Source of the DNA: Natrarchaeobius oligotrophus
GTDB taxonomy: Archaea > Halobacteriota > Halobacteria > Halobacteriales > Natrialbaceae
Direction: 5' to 3'
NCBI RefSeq assembly: GCF_003841465.1
Contig: NZ_REFZ01000003.1
Coordinates: 248,001-312,000 of the forward strand
DNA length: 64,000 bases
Shown one piece after another: positions 48,401-54,940 of the stretch. How positions within the stretch are numbered: position 1 is the first letter of the stretch; each line of letters opens with the position of its first letter. A program made the translations under genes and the position numbers. The notes under the pieces are model-generated. The model did not search any database. It had not been told where the DNA came from and saw only the letters and a program-made list of their open reading frames with translations.

Positions 48401-48585
48401 CGGACCTCGCCGTCGATCCGCTCGCGGAGGTCGTCGACGAGCGCCGGTCGCTCGACGTCGCCGCCGACGTAGTCGTAGTCAGCCCGCGGGTCGGCCGCGG
48501 GATCAGCGTCGTCGGTCGCGGAGTCCTCGGCGTCGTCGGTGGCGGAATCGGCGTCGTCGGTGGTGGGATCGTCGCTCGTCGCCAT
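45424..48585 (-). CDS. FAD-binding and (4Fe-4S) oxidoreductase (D-lactate dehydrogenase-like)
   Basis: The 1053-residue protein joins an FAD-binding PCMH-type domain (about 60-300: RGGGTSLAGQAVN, STVGGAIGNNSTGAHS), the FAD-linked oxidase C-terminal domain (to about 590) and a GlpC-like iron-sulfur part. The last has ferredoxin motifs CHGCGGC...CP and CIGCKGCARDCP, and two CCG-type motifs near the C-terminus (HGHCHQKA, DSGCCGMAG). This is the layout of D-lactate or 2-hydroxyacid dehydrogenases that feed electrons to the quinone pool. It starts 2 nt after the stop of the D-2-hydroxyacid dehydrogenase gene, so both are probably one operon. The N-terminus is an acidic repeat (SATDDA). Confidence 0.9.
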   Translation of the reverse strand: MATSDDPTTDDADSATDDAEDSATDDADPAADPRADYDYVGGDVERPALVDDLRERIDGEVRFDAYSRQLYATDASAYEVTPIGVVLPRSTADVASVVRYCAEREIPVLPRGGGTSLAGQAVNEAVVLDFTAHMDDVLAIDPDDRLATVQAGTVLAELNGAAAPHGLKFAPDPAAGDRSTVGGAIGNNSTGAHSLAYGKTDAYVDSCEVVLADGTVAEFGEVTVADLRERADPDGDRLERSYDALWRVIDEEADAIRGAYPQLKRNVSGYNLDRLVAEAAGEPDAFDERADAGDLEIDPDATVNLARALAGSEGTLGIVTEATVSLEPVPETKAVAMLAYDDLLEAMADVDAIVRRHEPAAIEAIDDVLLALARDTEEFADVAALLPEETETALLVEFYAESDADARRQVDHLLADRLPDSSDVSTGDSGRDGSSGDSVEGEPDEPVRAFDALEAYDPDERARLWKLRKSAAPILLSRTSDAKHVSFIEDTAVPTENLAAYVADFRDVLESYDTFASFYAHAGPGCMHMRPLVETKTVDGLETFEGIADAVTDLVVEYGGSVSGEHGDGRARTQWNRKLYGEEVWTLFRDLKSAFDPDWLLNPGTVCGDHEMTEHLRFDPDYDHDPSFEPALEWECENGFQGMVELCHGCGGCRGGQETTGGVMCPTYRAAGEESATTRGRANALRAAMAGDLEVDATDPEFMAEVLDLCIGCKGCARDCPSEVDVAKLKAEVEHARHRDVGASPRDRLFANVDRLNAVGSALAPVSNWLTSLPGSGLLAEKTLGIARERDLPPFAAESFADWFDSRGPRVPLADAERNVLLFPDTHTNYNHPRAGKAAVQVLETAGVHVRLPEGVTSTGRPAHSKGFLDVSRDRARTNVEALAPRVEAGWDVVLVEPSDAVMLQSDYLDLLAGEDVERVAANTYGVCEYLDRFDLAAGLPAAEPDERLTYHGHCHQKATKKDGHAASVLEAVGYEVDALDSGCCGMAGSFGYEAEHYSMSRNVAAILLEQIDDSDGERVVAPGASCRTQLADSEGVAEPPHPIEAVAAALGR

Positions 48586-48587
48586 CC

Positions 48588-49562
48588 TCACTCCCCGCTC
48601 GAGTCGGGCGCGAGCACGACGTTCTCGAGGTCGTCGCCGGTCTCGAGCGCCGCGAGGTTGCGGGCGACGACATCGGCCAGCCGGTCCCAGTGTTTCGGCG
48701 TGTGCCCGCCCGTGTGGGGCGTGATCAGGCAGTTCTCGAGGTCCCAGAGGGGGTGGTCGCCCGGCAGCGGTTCGGGGTCGGTGACGTCCAGGGCGGCCCC
48801 GCGGATGCCCTCGGTCTGCAGCGCCGACACCAGCGCGTCGGTGTCGACGATGCCGCCGCGGGCGGCGTTGACGACCACCGCGTTCGGCGGCAGCGTCGCC
48901 AGCTCTTGCTCGCCGACGAGCCCCCGGGTCAGGTCGTTCAGCGGACACGCCAGCACGACGTAGTCGCTGCGGGCGAACGCCTCGTGGACGTCGTCGTCGT
49001 CGAAGCCGAGCACCTCGTCGGTCGGCCCGCCTTTCGACGGCGTGTACCGGATGCCGATCGTCTCCACCTCGAACCCCTCGAGGCGCTGGGCGATCGCGCG
49101 CCCGATCGAGCCGAGGCCGACGATCGTCACCGTGCTGTCGGTAAACTCGAACGACTGGAAGTGTCGCCACTCGCCGTTTCGCTTCCTGCGCCAGCCCTCG
49201 TGGAGGCGACGCGCGAAGACGAGCACGTTCCCGATCGCCTGCTCGGCGATACCCGGCGCGTGGATGCCGCCCGCGTTCGTCACCGCGACCCCGTGGTCTT
49301 CGAGGGCGTCCATCGGGACGTGGTCCGTGCCGGCGAACGTACAGGCGAACAGCTCGAGGCGCTCGGCGCGCTCGAGCAGCTCCTCCTCGATCGTGATGCC
49401 GGTGACGACCCGCGCCCGCGGGACGAGGTCGCGCTCCTCGCGGGGCGTCCGCGCCAGCGCGACGGTCGCCTCGGGCAGGCGCTCGCCCAGCGCCTCGGCG
49501 TACGATTCCATCGACAGCCCTTCCGTCCCCTCCCGCAGGACGACGACGTCTGGATCGGTCAT
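48588..49562 (-). CDS. NAD-dependent D-2-hydroxyacid dehydrogenase
   Basis: The 324-residue protein has the NAD motif VGLGSIGRAIAQRL, the catalytic segment VNAARGGIVDTDALV with arginine, and the histidine in TPHTGGHTPKHW. It reversibly converts a 2-oxoacid to a D-2-hydroxyacid. The next gene is an FAD/FeS D-hydroxyacid oxidoreductase that could use the same product, so the pair may interconvert NADH and quinone-linked redox pools. Confidence 0.9.
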   Translation of the reverse strand: MTDPDVVVLREGTEGLSMESYAEALGERLPEATVALARTPREERDLVPRARVVTGITIEEELLERAERLELFACTFAGTDHVPMDALEDHGVAVTNAGGIHAPGIAEQAIGNVLVFARRLHEGWRRKRNGEWRHFQSFEFTDSTVTIVGLGSIGRAIAQRLEGFEVETIGIRYTPSKGGPTDEVLGFDDDDVHEAFARSDYVVLACPLNDLTRGLVGEQELATLPPNAVVVNAARGGIVDTDALVSALQTEGIRGAALDVTDPEPLPGDHPLWDLENCLITPHTGGHTPKHWDRLADVVARNLAALETGDDLENVVLAPDSSGE

Positions 49563-49662
49563 CTCACTCGAGGATTGTCACGGGTCGACTTATCCCTTTT
49601 GTGTACCCAGTGTAAACGGCAATTGTGTACAGTTAAGTCGCTGGACCGCGTCACTTACTCGC

Positions 49663-51027
49663 ATGACCGAACCGATCCGCGATCGACTCTCCACGGTTCG
49701 CAGACACTTTCACCGCCACCCGGAGCCGGCGTGGCGGGAGTTCTACACGACGGCCCGGCTCGTCGAGGAGATCCGGGCGATCGGCGTCGACGAACTCGCC
49801 GTCGGTCCCGACGCGTACGATCCGGGCGACCGCATGGCGGTCCCCGACGACGACGAGATCGAGCCCTGGCTCGAGCGCGCCCGCGAACGCGGTGCGGACG
49901 ACGCCCTGCTCGAGCGGATGGCCGGCGGCAACACGGGAGCCGTCGCCGTCGTCAACCGGGGCGAGGGGCCGGCGATCGGGCTGCGGGTCGACGTCGACGG
50001 GCTGTTCGTCGAGGAGGCGACGGGCGACGGCCACGTCCCCGACGCGGAGGGGTTCCGGTCGGAGATCGACGGGACGATGCACGCCTGCGGCCACGACGTC
50101 CACATGACCTGGGGGCTGGCCGTCCTCGAGGCCATCGCCGACAGCGGTGCGGGACGCCACGAGTCGCGGTCCTCGTCGGAACGGGGGTCCGACGGAGCGT
50201 TCGGAGGCCGGCTGGTGGTCTTCTTCCAGCCCGCAGAGGAGGTCAGCGGCGGCGGCTGTCCGATGGCGAAGAGTCGGTTCGTCGACGACCTCGACTACCT
50301 GCTCGCGGTCCACGTCGGCCTCGACCACCCGACCGGCGAGGTCGTCGCCGGCATCGAGAAGCCCCTGGCGATGTGCCACGTCGACGTGACCATCGAGGGG
50401 ACCTCCGCCCACGCGGGCAAGGCCCCGAACGAGGGGGCGAACGCCATGCACGCGATGGGGACGGCGATCGAGAACGCCTACGGCATCCCCCGCCACGGCG
50501 ACGGGATGACCCGGGTAAACGTCGGCCGCGCGGAGGCCGGCACCGCGAGCAACGTCATCGCAGAGCGCGCGCACATGGAAGCCGAAGCCCGCGGCGAGAC
50601 GACTCACCTGATGGAGTACGTGAAAGCGCGCCTCGAGCGCGTCGTCCGGTCGGCCGCGCGGATGCACGACTGCGAGGCGACGTTCGACGTCGTCAGCGAG
50701 TCGCCCCGCGCCGACAGCGATCCGGCGCTGGTCGAGGTCGTCGCGGACGTCGCGAGGGAGGTGCGCGGAACCGAGCGCGTCGTCCCGACCGCCGACTTCG
50801 GCGCGAGCGAGGACGCGACGTTCCTGATGGAGCGCGTCCAGGAGACGGGCGGCCTCGCCTCCTACCTGATCGTCGGCACCGACCACCCGACCAGCCACCA
50901 CACGCCGACGTTCGACGTCGACGAGGCGAGCATCGAACACGGCGTATCGGTGCTCGTGGAGACGATCCGGGAACTCGAGCGCCGCCACCCGGTTCCGCGA
51001 AGGGACGGCGCGGAGGCGGACGGATGA
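49663..51027 (+). CDS. M20-family amidohydrolase
   Basis: The 454-residue protein has the zinc-binding HACGHDVHMTW, FFQPAEEVSGGG and the C-terminal dimer and metal residues of M20D amidohydrolases (AbgA/HipO type). It begins RDRLSTVRRHFHRHPEPAWREFYTT, as these enzymes do. It hydrolyses an N-acyl amino acid or similar amide, but the substrate is not evident. An R/S/E/G-rich insertion (residues about 165-187) is encoded by sequence with an imperfect inverted repeat. It precedes ilvA on the same strand. Confidence 0.85.
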   Translation: MTEPIRDRLSTVRRHFHRHPEPAWREFYTTARLVEEIRAIGVDELAVGPDAYDPGDRMAVPDDDEIEPWLERARERGADDALLERMAGGNTGAVAVVNRGEGPAIGLRVDVDGLFVEEATGDGHVPDAEGFRSEIDGTMHACGHDVHMTWGLAVLEAIADSGAGRHESRSSSERGSDGAFGGRLVVFFQPAEEVSGGGCPMAKSRFVDDLDYLLAVHVGLDHPTGEVVAGIEKPLAMCHVDVTIEGTSAHAGKAPNEGANAMHAMGTAIENAYGIPRHGDGMTRVNVGRAEAGTASNVIAERAHMEAEARGETTHLMEYVKARLERVVRSAARMHDCEATFDVVSESPRADSDPALVEVVADVAREVRGTERVVPTADFGASEDATFLMERVQETGGLASYLIVGTDHPTSHHTPTFDVDEASIEHGVSVLVETIRELERRHPVPRRDGAEADG

Positions 51028-51094
51028 GCGGGGACGTGTGCGGAACGCGCGGGCGCGGAGGGGGATCGACGAACGAAATCGCGGGGAGCGAAGA

Positions 51095-52354
51095 ATGAGC
51101 GGGGAGCCGCCGGTCACCGCGGCGGACGTCGAGGCGGCCCGCGAGCGCATCGGGGGCGTCGTCCACCGGACGCCGCTCGACACCTCCCGGACGTTCGCCG
51201 ACCTCTCCGGCGCGGCGTCGGTCGGGCTCAAACTCGAGAACGTCCAGCGGACGGGCTCGTTCAAGATCCGCGGCGCGTACAACCGGATGGCCCAGCTCTC
51301 GCCGGCCGAGCGCGAGGCGGGCGTCATCGCCTCGAGCGCGGGCAACCACGCCCAGGGCGTCGCGCTGGCCGGCCGGCTGCTGGACGTCGAGACGACGATC
51401 GTCGTCCCCGAGGTGACGCCCGCGGCGAAGATCGAGGCCACCCGCGGCTACGGGGCCGACGTCGTCGTCGAGGGCGACATCTACGAGCGATCCTACGAGC
51501 ACGCACTCGAGCGCGCCGACGAGACCGGCGAAACGTTCGTCCACCCGTTCGACGACGAGGCGATCGTCGCCGGCCAGGGGACCGTCGGCCTCGAGCTGCT
51601 CGAGCAGTTCCCCGACGTCGACACCGTCCTCGTCGCGATCGGCGGCGGCGGGCTGATCTCCGGCATCGGCACCGCGGTGAAGGCCCACGAGCCCGATACT
51701 CGCGTGATCGGGGTTCAGCCGGAGGGCGCGCTGCACGCGAAGCCGTCGCTCGAGCGCGGCGAGATCCACGAACTGCCGGACGTCGACACCGTCGCCGAGG
51801 GCATCGCCGACACGCGGCTGCTCGAGACGACGTTCGCGGTGGCCCGCGAGGTGGTCGACGACGTCGTCGGGGTGACCGACCGGGAGCTCGCGACGGCCGT
51901 GACCCTGCTGGCCGAGCGCGCGAAGACCGTCGCCGAGAGCGCGGGCGCGGCCCCGCTCGCCGCGGCGCTCTCCGACGAGGTGGACCTCTCGGACGAGCGC
52001 GTCGCCGTCGTGATCTCCGGGGGCAACGTCGACCTCACCGAGCACGCGGAGCTCACCCGGACCGGCCTTTCGGAACTCGGGCGGTACGCCGAGGCCCGAC
52101 TGGCGCTCGAGGGGTGGCCGACGACGGTCGGGGACGTCGTCGAGGCCGTCGAGCGTGAGGGCGCGAAACTCGACGTCCTCGAGCGGGCGCGCCGCGGCCC
52201 CCGCGACCCGCCCAACCGAACGCCCGTGACGGTCGGCCTCGAGGGAAGCGGCCCGGACCACCTCGCGTCGGTGCTCGAAACGATCGGCGGGCTGTCCGGG
52301 GTCGAGGTGCTCGAGTCGCCCGGCGGCAACAATATCCACTCGGAAATACAGTAG
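51095..52354 (+). CDS. ilvA: Threonine ammonia-lyase (threonine dehydratase)
   Basis: The 419-residue protein has the PLP-lysine segment TGSFKIRGAYN, the cofactor motif SSAGNHAQGVAL and the glycine-rich IGGGGLISGI, followed by a C-terminal ACT-like regulatory domain (about 335-419). It makes 2-oxobutanoate for isoleucine synthesis and is probably feedback-regulated through the ACT domain. Its stop is followed within 2 nt by the TATA-like box of structured RNA copy C. Confidence 0.9.
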   Translation: MSGEPPVTAADVEAARERIGGVVHRTPLDTSRTFADLSGAASVGLKLENVQRTGSFKIRGAYNRMAQLSPAEREAGVIASSAGNHAQGVALAGRLLDVETTIVVPEVTPAAKIEATRGYGADVVVEGDIYERSYEHALERADETGETFVHPFDDEAIVAGQGTVGLELLEQFPDVDTVLVAIGGGGLISGIGTAVKAHEPDTRVIGVQPEGALHAKPSLERGEIHELPDVDTVAEGIADTRLLETTFAVAREVVDDVVGVTDRELATAVTLLAERAKTVAESAGAAPLAAALSDEVDLSDERVAVVISGGNVDLTEHAELTRTGLSELGRYAEARLALEGWPTTVGDVVEAVEREGAKLDVLERARRGPRDPPNRTPVTVGLEGSGPDHLASVLETIGGLSGVEVLESPGGNNIHSEIQ

Positions 52355-52362
52355 ATATAAAT
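52355..52362 (+). promoter_or_regulatory. TATA-like box of structured RNA copy C
   Basis: ATATAAAT starts directly after the ilvA stop and is centred 27 nt before the first GGAAG strand at 52386, the same spacing as in copies A and B. It is the clearest TATA box of the three. Confidence 0.6.
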
Positions 52363-52385
52363 ATCTATTCGACGAATTGATCTCT

Positions 52386-52528
52386 GGAAGCTAGCTCCAA
52401 GAAGGCGCGGGGGCGTGCGCTGAAACGCCCCGGGTGCTGGAACACCCGAAGCTGGCTTCCAACCCATTACGGCTATAAAGCCACGGAAGCCATGTTTGCA
52501 TTCCTGCCCGCGAGATATAAACGTCTCG
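52386..52528 (+). ncRNA. Structured leader RNA, copy C
   Basis: GGAAGCT (52386-52392) pairs with GGCTTCC (52454-52460), with one G-U pair, around hairpins GGGCGT/ACGCCC (within 52410-52431) and CGGGTG/CACCCG with a 6-nt loop (52431-52448). A third hairpin, CGAGA/TCTCG (52511-52528), lies in the following small ORF. GGCTTCC can also pair perfectly with GGAAGCC at 52485-52491, which touches the ATG at 52492. The two folds are mutually exclusive. This copy lies in an ordinary chromosomal context, directly after ilvA, with no transposase gene near it. Confidence 0.65.
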
Positions 52529-52644
52529 CACGACCACAGTACCGTTCACGAGCCAGAAGCGACCGCCAGCGGGCCGGAACGGCCTCTCGACCGACGGGAT
52601 CGCAGCCGCCTCGAGCGGCCGGCCGAGTCGAGGGGCGGCGATGA
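52492..52644 (+). CDS. Small basic ORF upstream of zinc-finger gene (copy C)
   Basis: The 50-residue arginine-rich ORF starts at the ATG that follows the GGAAGCC strand and ends in ATGA shared with the gene at 52641. Its N-terminus MFAFLPARYKRLARP matches that of the copy B ORF. It may be a leader peptide. It could also be a chance frame over the RNA, since the matched residues coincide with conserved RNA bases. Confidence 0.45.
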   Translation: MFAFLPARYKRLARPQYRSRARSDRQRAGTASRPTGSQPPRAAGRVEGRR

Positions 52645-52835
52645 CGGGCTGTTTCTGGGCGGACGACCCGTTCGAGTCCGTCGACCCCGACGGCGACGAC
52701 GACGCCCCGACGCGCTGTCCGCGCTGTGGCACTCCCATCGCCATCGTCTCGAGCACCGGCCCGACCACCCACGTCGCCACCCCCTGTGGCTGTCGAGTTC
52801 CCGGCGACGTCCTCGAGCGCGACGGCTCGCGGTGA
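52641..52835 (+). CDS. Small zinc-finger protein (copy C)
   Basis: The 64-residue protein contains CPRC (C26, C29) and CGC (C49, C51) and an N-terminal GCFW, consistent with one small zinc site. The start overlaps the upstream small ORF as ATGA. It resembles the abundant CPxCG-type small zinc-finger proteins of haloarchaea. Sequence outside the cysteines differs from the copy B protein, so the two are at best distant relatives joined by the same leader RNA. Confidence 0.6.
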   Translation: MTGCFWADDPFESVDPDGDDDAPTRCPRCGTPIAIVSSTGPTTHVATPCGCRVPGDVLERDGSR

Positions 52836-52886
52836 GGGTTCGGGAGCGGCCGCGAAATCCAGTTTTTCGGGTCGAAATCGCGGCGC

Positions 52887-52950
52887 GTGCGGTACCGGCG
52901 TCTCGAGTGCGAGGTACCGGTATCGCGAGTGAGAGGGACCGGCGTTTCGA
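52887..52950 (+). repeat. Three degenerate 20-22 bp direct repeats
   Basis: Units begin GTG and end CGA and share a central ACCGG: at 52887-52906, 52907-52928 and 52929-52950. They differ at several positions, and a partial fourth unit follows. They are head to tail without spacers, so this is not a CRISPR array. The function is unknown. Confidence 0.6.
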
Positions 52951-53164
52951 GTGCCGGGCGCTCAAGTCGAACGTGAGGCACGCTCGAGGTCGTCGGTGGA
53001 TCACGACCGCTCGAGATCAACGGGTCGACGCGTTGCAGTTCTCGAACGGAAGGGAACGGCGTCTCGAGCGGGACGATCGGTTCGTCGACCGCGGTTGCAA
53101 CGCCGGAGGCCGGTATGGAATCGTTCGTCTGGGAACCCATCACTGGAGTCGTTCTCGGTATGTC

Positions 53165-53199
53165 GATTACATTCGATTACGCTTATTACACTAGATTAC
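53165..53199 (+). promoter_or_regulatory. Four phased ATTAC boxes before a toxin-antitoxin operon
   Basis: ATTAC occurs four times, starting at 53166, 53176, 53185 and 53195, three of them as GATTAC. The spacings are 10, 9 and 10 bp, close to one helical turn, so all face the same side of the DNA. They straddle the place expected for the TATA box of the gene starting at 53212. This suits cooperative binding of the winged-helix antitoxin for autoregulation. Confidence 0.55.
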
Positions 53200-53211
53200 A
53201 TAGCGTCGGGT

Positions 53212-53571
53212 ATGCCCATCGACATCGAGCGTTTCGAGGAAGACCCGGTCCGGGAACTTCGAGCAAGCGGGCAAACGAACGCGGAAGAAATCCTCTCCTT
53301 CCTGGCATCATCGCCAGATCGTGCGTTCACACCGAAGGAAATTCACGAAGCGACCGACGTCGCACGCGGTAGCGTCGGCGTCGTCCTGTCTCGGTTAGAA
53401 GACCGCGGACTCGTCCGTCACCGCGGAGAATACTGGGCAATTGCCGACGTCGACGATATCGAGAAGACACTCAACGCGATGGCGACCGCGCGTGCGGCGA
53501 CCGATCGACTCGGTCCGGAAGATCCCGATGAGTGGGGTCCCGGTATAGAGACGACCACCGAGGACGAGTAA
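53212..53571 (+). CDS. Winged-helix antitoxin or regulator of a MazF-like toxin
   Basis: The 119-residue protein has a winged-helix domain (about 20-85: NAEEILSFLASSPDRAFTPKEIHEATDVARGSVGVVLSRLEDRGLVRHRGEYWAI). A short helical tail (ADVDDIEKTLNAMATARAATDRLG...) could wrap the toxin. Its stop is immediately followed by the start of the MazF-like gene (TAAATG). In haloarchaea such wHTH-MazF pairs are known. The phased ATTAC boxes upstream suggest autoregulation. Confidence 0.8.
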   Translation: MPIDIERFEEDPVRELRASGQTNAEEILSFLASSPDRAFTPKEIHEATDVARGSVGVVLSRLEDRGLVRHRGEYWAIADVDDIEKTLNAMATARAATDRLGPEDPDEWGPGIETTTEDE

Positions 53572-53901
53572 ATGGCCGGAAAGCAAGGGGAGGTCTGGTG
53601 GGGTCCAGCGCCACACAAAGCTAATTCTGCCTATCGGCCGTGGCTCGTCGTAAGCGATACGTCACACCCGTTTGGATCCGAAGAGTGTATCGCCATCGGG
53701 ATGACGACACAGGATCATCCAGACGGAATCGCCGTTCCCGACGAGGCGTGGGTTCGGGGCGGATCAAAGAAGGACGCATTCGTTTCTCCCTGGTACGTGA
53801 CGACGATCAAGCAAAGAGACCTCGACAACCAACAAGGAACGCTCGCGAACTCACTCGTCGCAGACGCTATCGAAGCTCTGCACGGGTACACGTCGCTCTG
53901 A
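53572..53901 (+). CDS. PemK/MazF-like toxin
   Basis: The 109-residue protein has the MazF/PemK fold pattern: GEVWWGPAPHKANSAYRPWLVVSD near the start and a later SPWYVTTIKQRDLDNQQGTLANSLVADAIEAL. It is probably an mRNA interferase neutralised by the upstream winged-helix protein. The RP-x-LVVSD segment is typical. It directly abuts the antitoxin gene. Confidence 0.8.
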   Translation: MAGKQGEVWWGPAPHKANSAYRPWLVVSDTSHPFGSEECIAIGMTTQDHPDGIAVPDEAWVRGGSKKDAFVSPWYVTTIKQRDLDNQQGTLANSLVADAIEALHGYTSL

Positions 53902-53982
53902 CGAACGCCGACGTCGTTCTCGGATGAGCGATAGAATCGGACGAGACCGCGATCGCTATCGTCGGTGAGCGAGTCGAGACGG

Positions 53983-54714
53983 TCACTCGACCGTCGCCGC
54001 CGCCCTCTCCTCGAGTCGATCTTCGGCGCGCTCGCGGTCCGCCGGGTAGCCGACGTCCACCCGCCAGCCGTCCATCCGGATCGCGTCGATCGTCCGCCCG
54101 GACTGGATGAGCAGGTCGATCGCGTCGGGCAGTTCGTACTCGCCGCGGTCGGAGGGCTGGACCAAGTGGCAGGCGTGGAAGATCGCCGGCGTGAACGTGT
54201 AAAAGCCGGTCATGACCAGGTTGGAGGGCGGGTCGTCGGGCTTTTCGGTCACCTCGACGATCTCGCCGTACTCGTTCGTGTCGAGGACGCCGTAGCGCGA
54301 CGCCTCCTCGTAGGGCACCTCCTCGACGAGGAAGGCGGCGTCCGCGCGCTCTTCGCGCTGGCGGTTGATGACGTCCGCGAGGTTGGCCCGGAAGATATTG
54401 TCCCCGAGCATGAGGACGAAGTCCTCCTCGACGTGCGGTTCGGCCTGGAGGATCGCGTGGGCGAGCCCCAGTTGCTCTCGCTGGTGGGTGTAGGTGATCG
54501 GCACGCCCTCGTAGGCGTCGCCGTAGCGCTCGATGATCTGTTCCTTGCGGTAGCCGACGACGACGATCAGCTCCGTGACGCCGATCTCGAGGAGGTTGTC
54601 GAAGACGTCCTCGAGGAGCGGTTTGCCGTCGACCTCCACGAGGACCTTCGGCTTGTCCTCGGTGAGCGGCCGGAGGCGGGTGCCCTCGCCCGCGGCCAGC
54701 ACGACTGCTTGCAT
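53983..54714 (-). CDS. Sugar-1-phosphate nucleotidyltransferase
   Basis: The 243-residue protein has the N-terminal nucleotide-binding motif LAAGEGTRLRPLTEDKPK and the catalytic VMTGFYTF region of glucose-1-phosphate thymidylyl/uridylyltransferases. It makes an activated sugar (dTDP- or UDP-sugar) for surface glycans. It is the first gene of the glycan locus and is divergent from an epimerase. Confidence 0.88.
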   Translation of the reverse strand: MQAVVLAAGEGTRLRPLTEDKPKVLVEVDGKPLLEDVFDNLLEIGVTELIVVVGYRKEQIIERYGDAYEGVPITYTHQREQLGLAHAILQAEPHVEEDFVLMLGDNIFRANLADVINRQREERADAAFLVEEVPYEEASRYGVLDTNEYGEIVEVTEKPDDPPSNLVMTGFYTFTPAIFHACHLVQPSDRGEYELPDAIDLLIQSGRTIDAIRMDGWRVDVGYPADRERAEDRLEERAAATVE

Positions 54715-54765
54715 AGCAGTAGTGCGGCGCGTGGATCATATAGGTTTTCGGGCACGAAGCCGTGA

Positions 54766-54844
54766 CATCGACGGTTGCGGGTCGCGTGTGCGCGGCTTCG
54801 GCGGTCGCGGGTCGCGTGTGGCTTCGACGGTTGCGGGTCGTGCG
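54766..54844 (+). repeat. Three imperfect 24-30 bp direct repeats in a promoter region
   Basis: Three units share TTCGACGGTTGCGGGTCGCGTGTG-like sequence at about 54766-54790, 54791-54820 and 54821-54844, with a few changes. They lie between the divergent nucleotidyltransferase and epimerase genes. They may be slippage products or binding sites; a few bases differ in each. Confidence 0.6.
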
Positions 54845-54940
54845 ATTGGAGAAGACGACCGGCCGAGGAACCACGGAGACGGCGACCGAGTCGGCGGGGC
54901 GACCAGAAGACCTTTTTCGGCGACTGCCAACGTGAACCGT

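Larger units (their letters stand above)
52836..53211. other. Intergenic region with degenerate repeats and operator
   Basis: This 376-nt stretch has no convincing gene. A T-rich run follows the zinc-finger gene near 52861-52867 (possible terminator). Three degenerate repeats lie at 52887-52950, and four phased ATTAC boxes at 53165-53199 precede the toxin-antitoxin operon. The middle (52960-53150) is GC-rich with no feature that I can name. Confidence 0.45.

Noticed and set aside
52887-52950. Repeat cluster considered as a CRISPR array
   Set aside because: The units are degenerate and adjacent without spacers, and no cas gene is present in the window.
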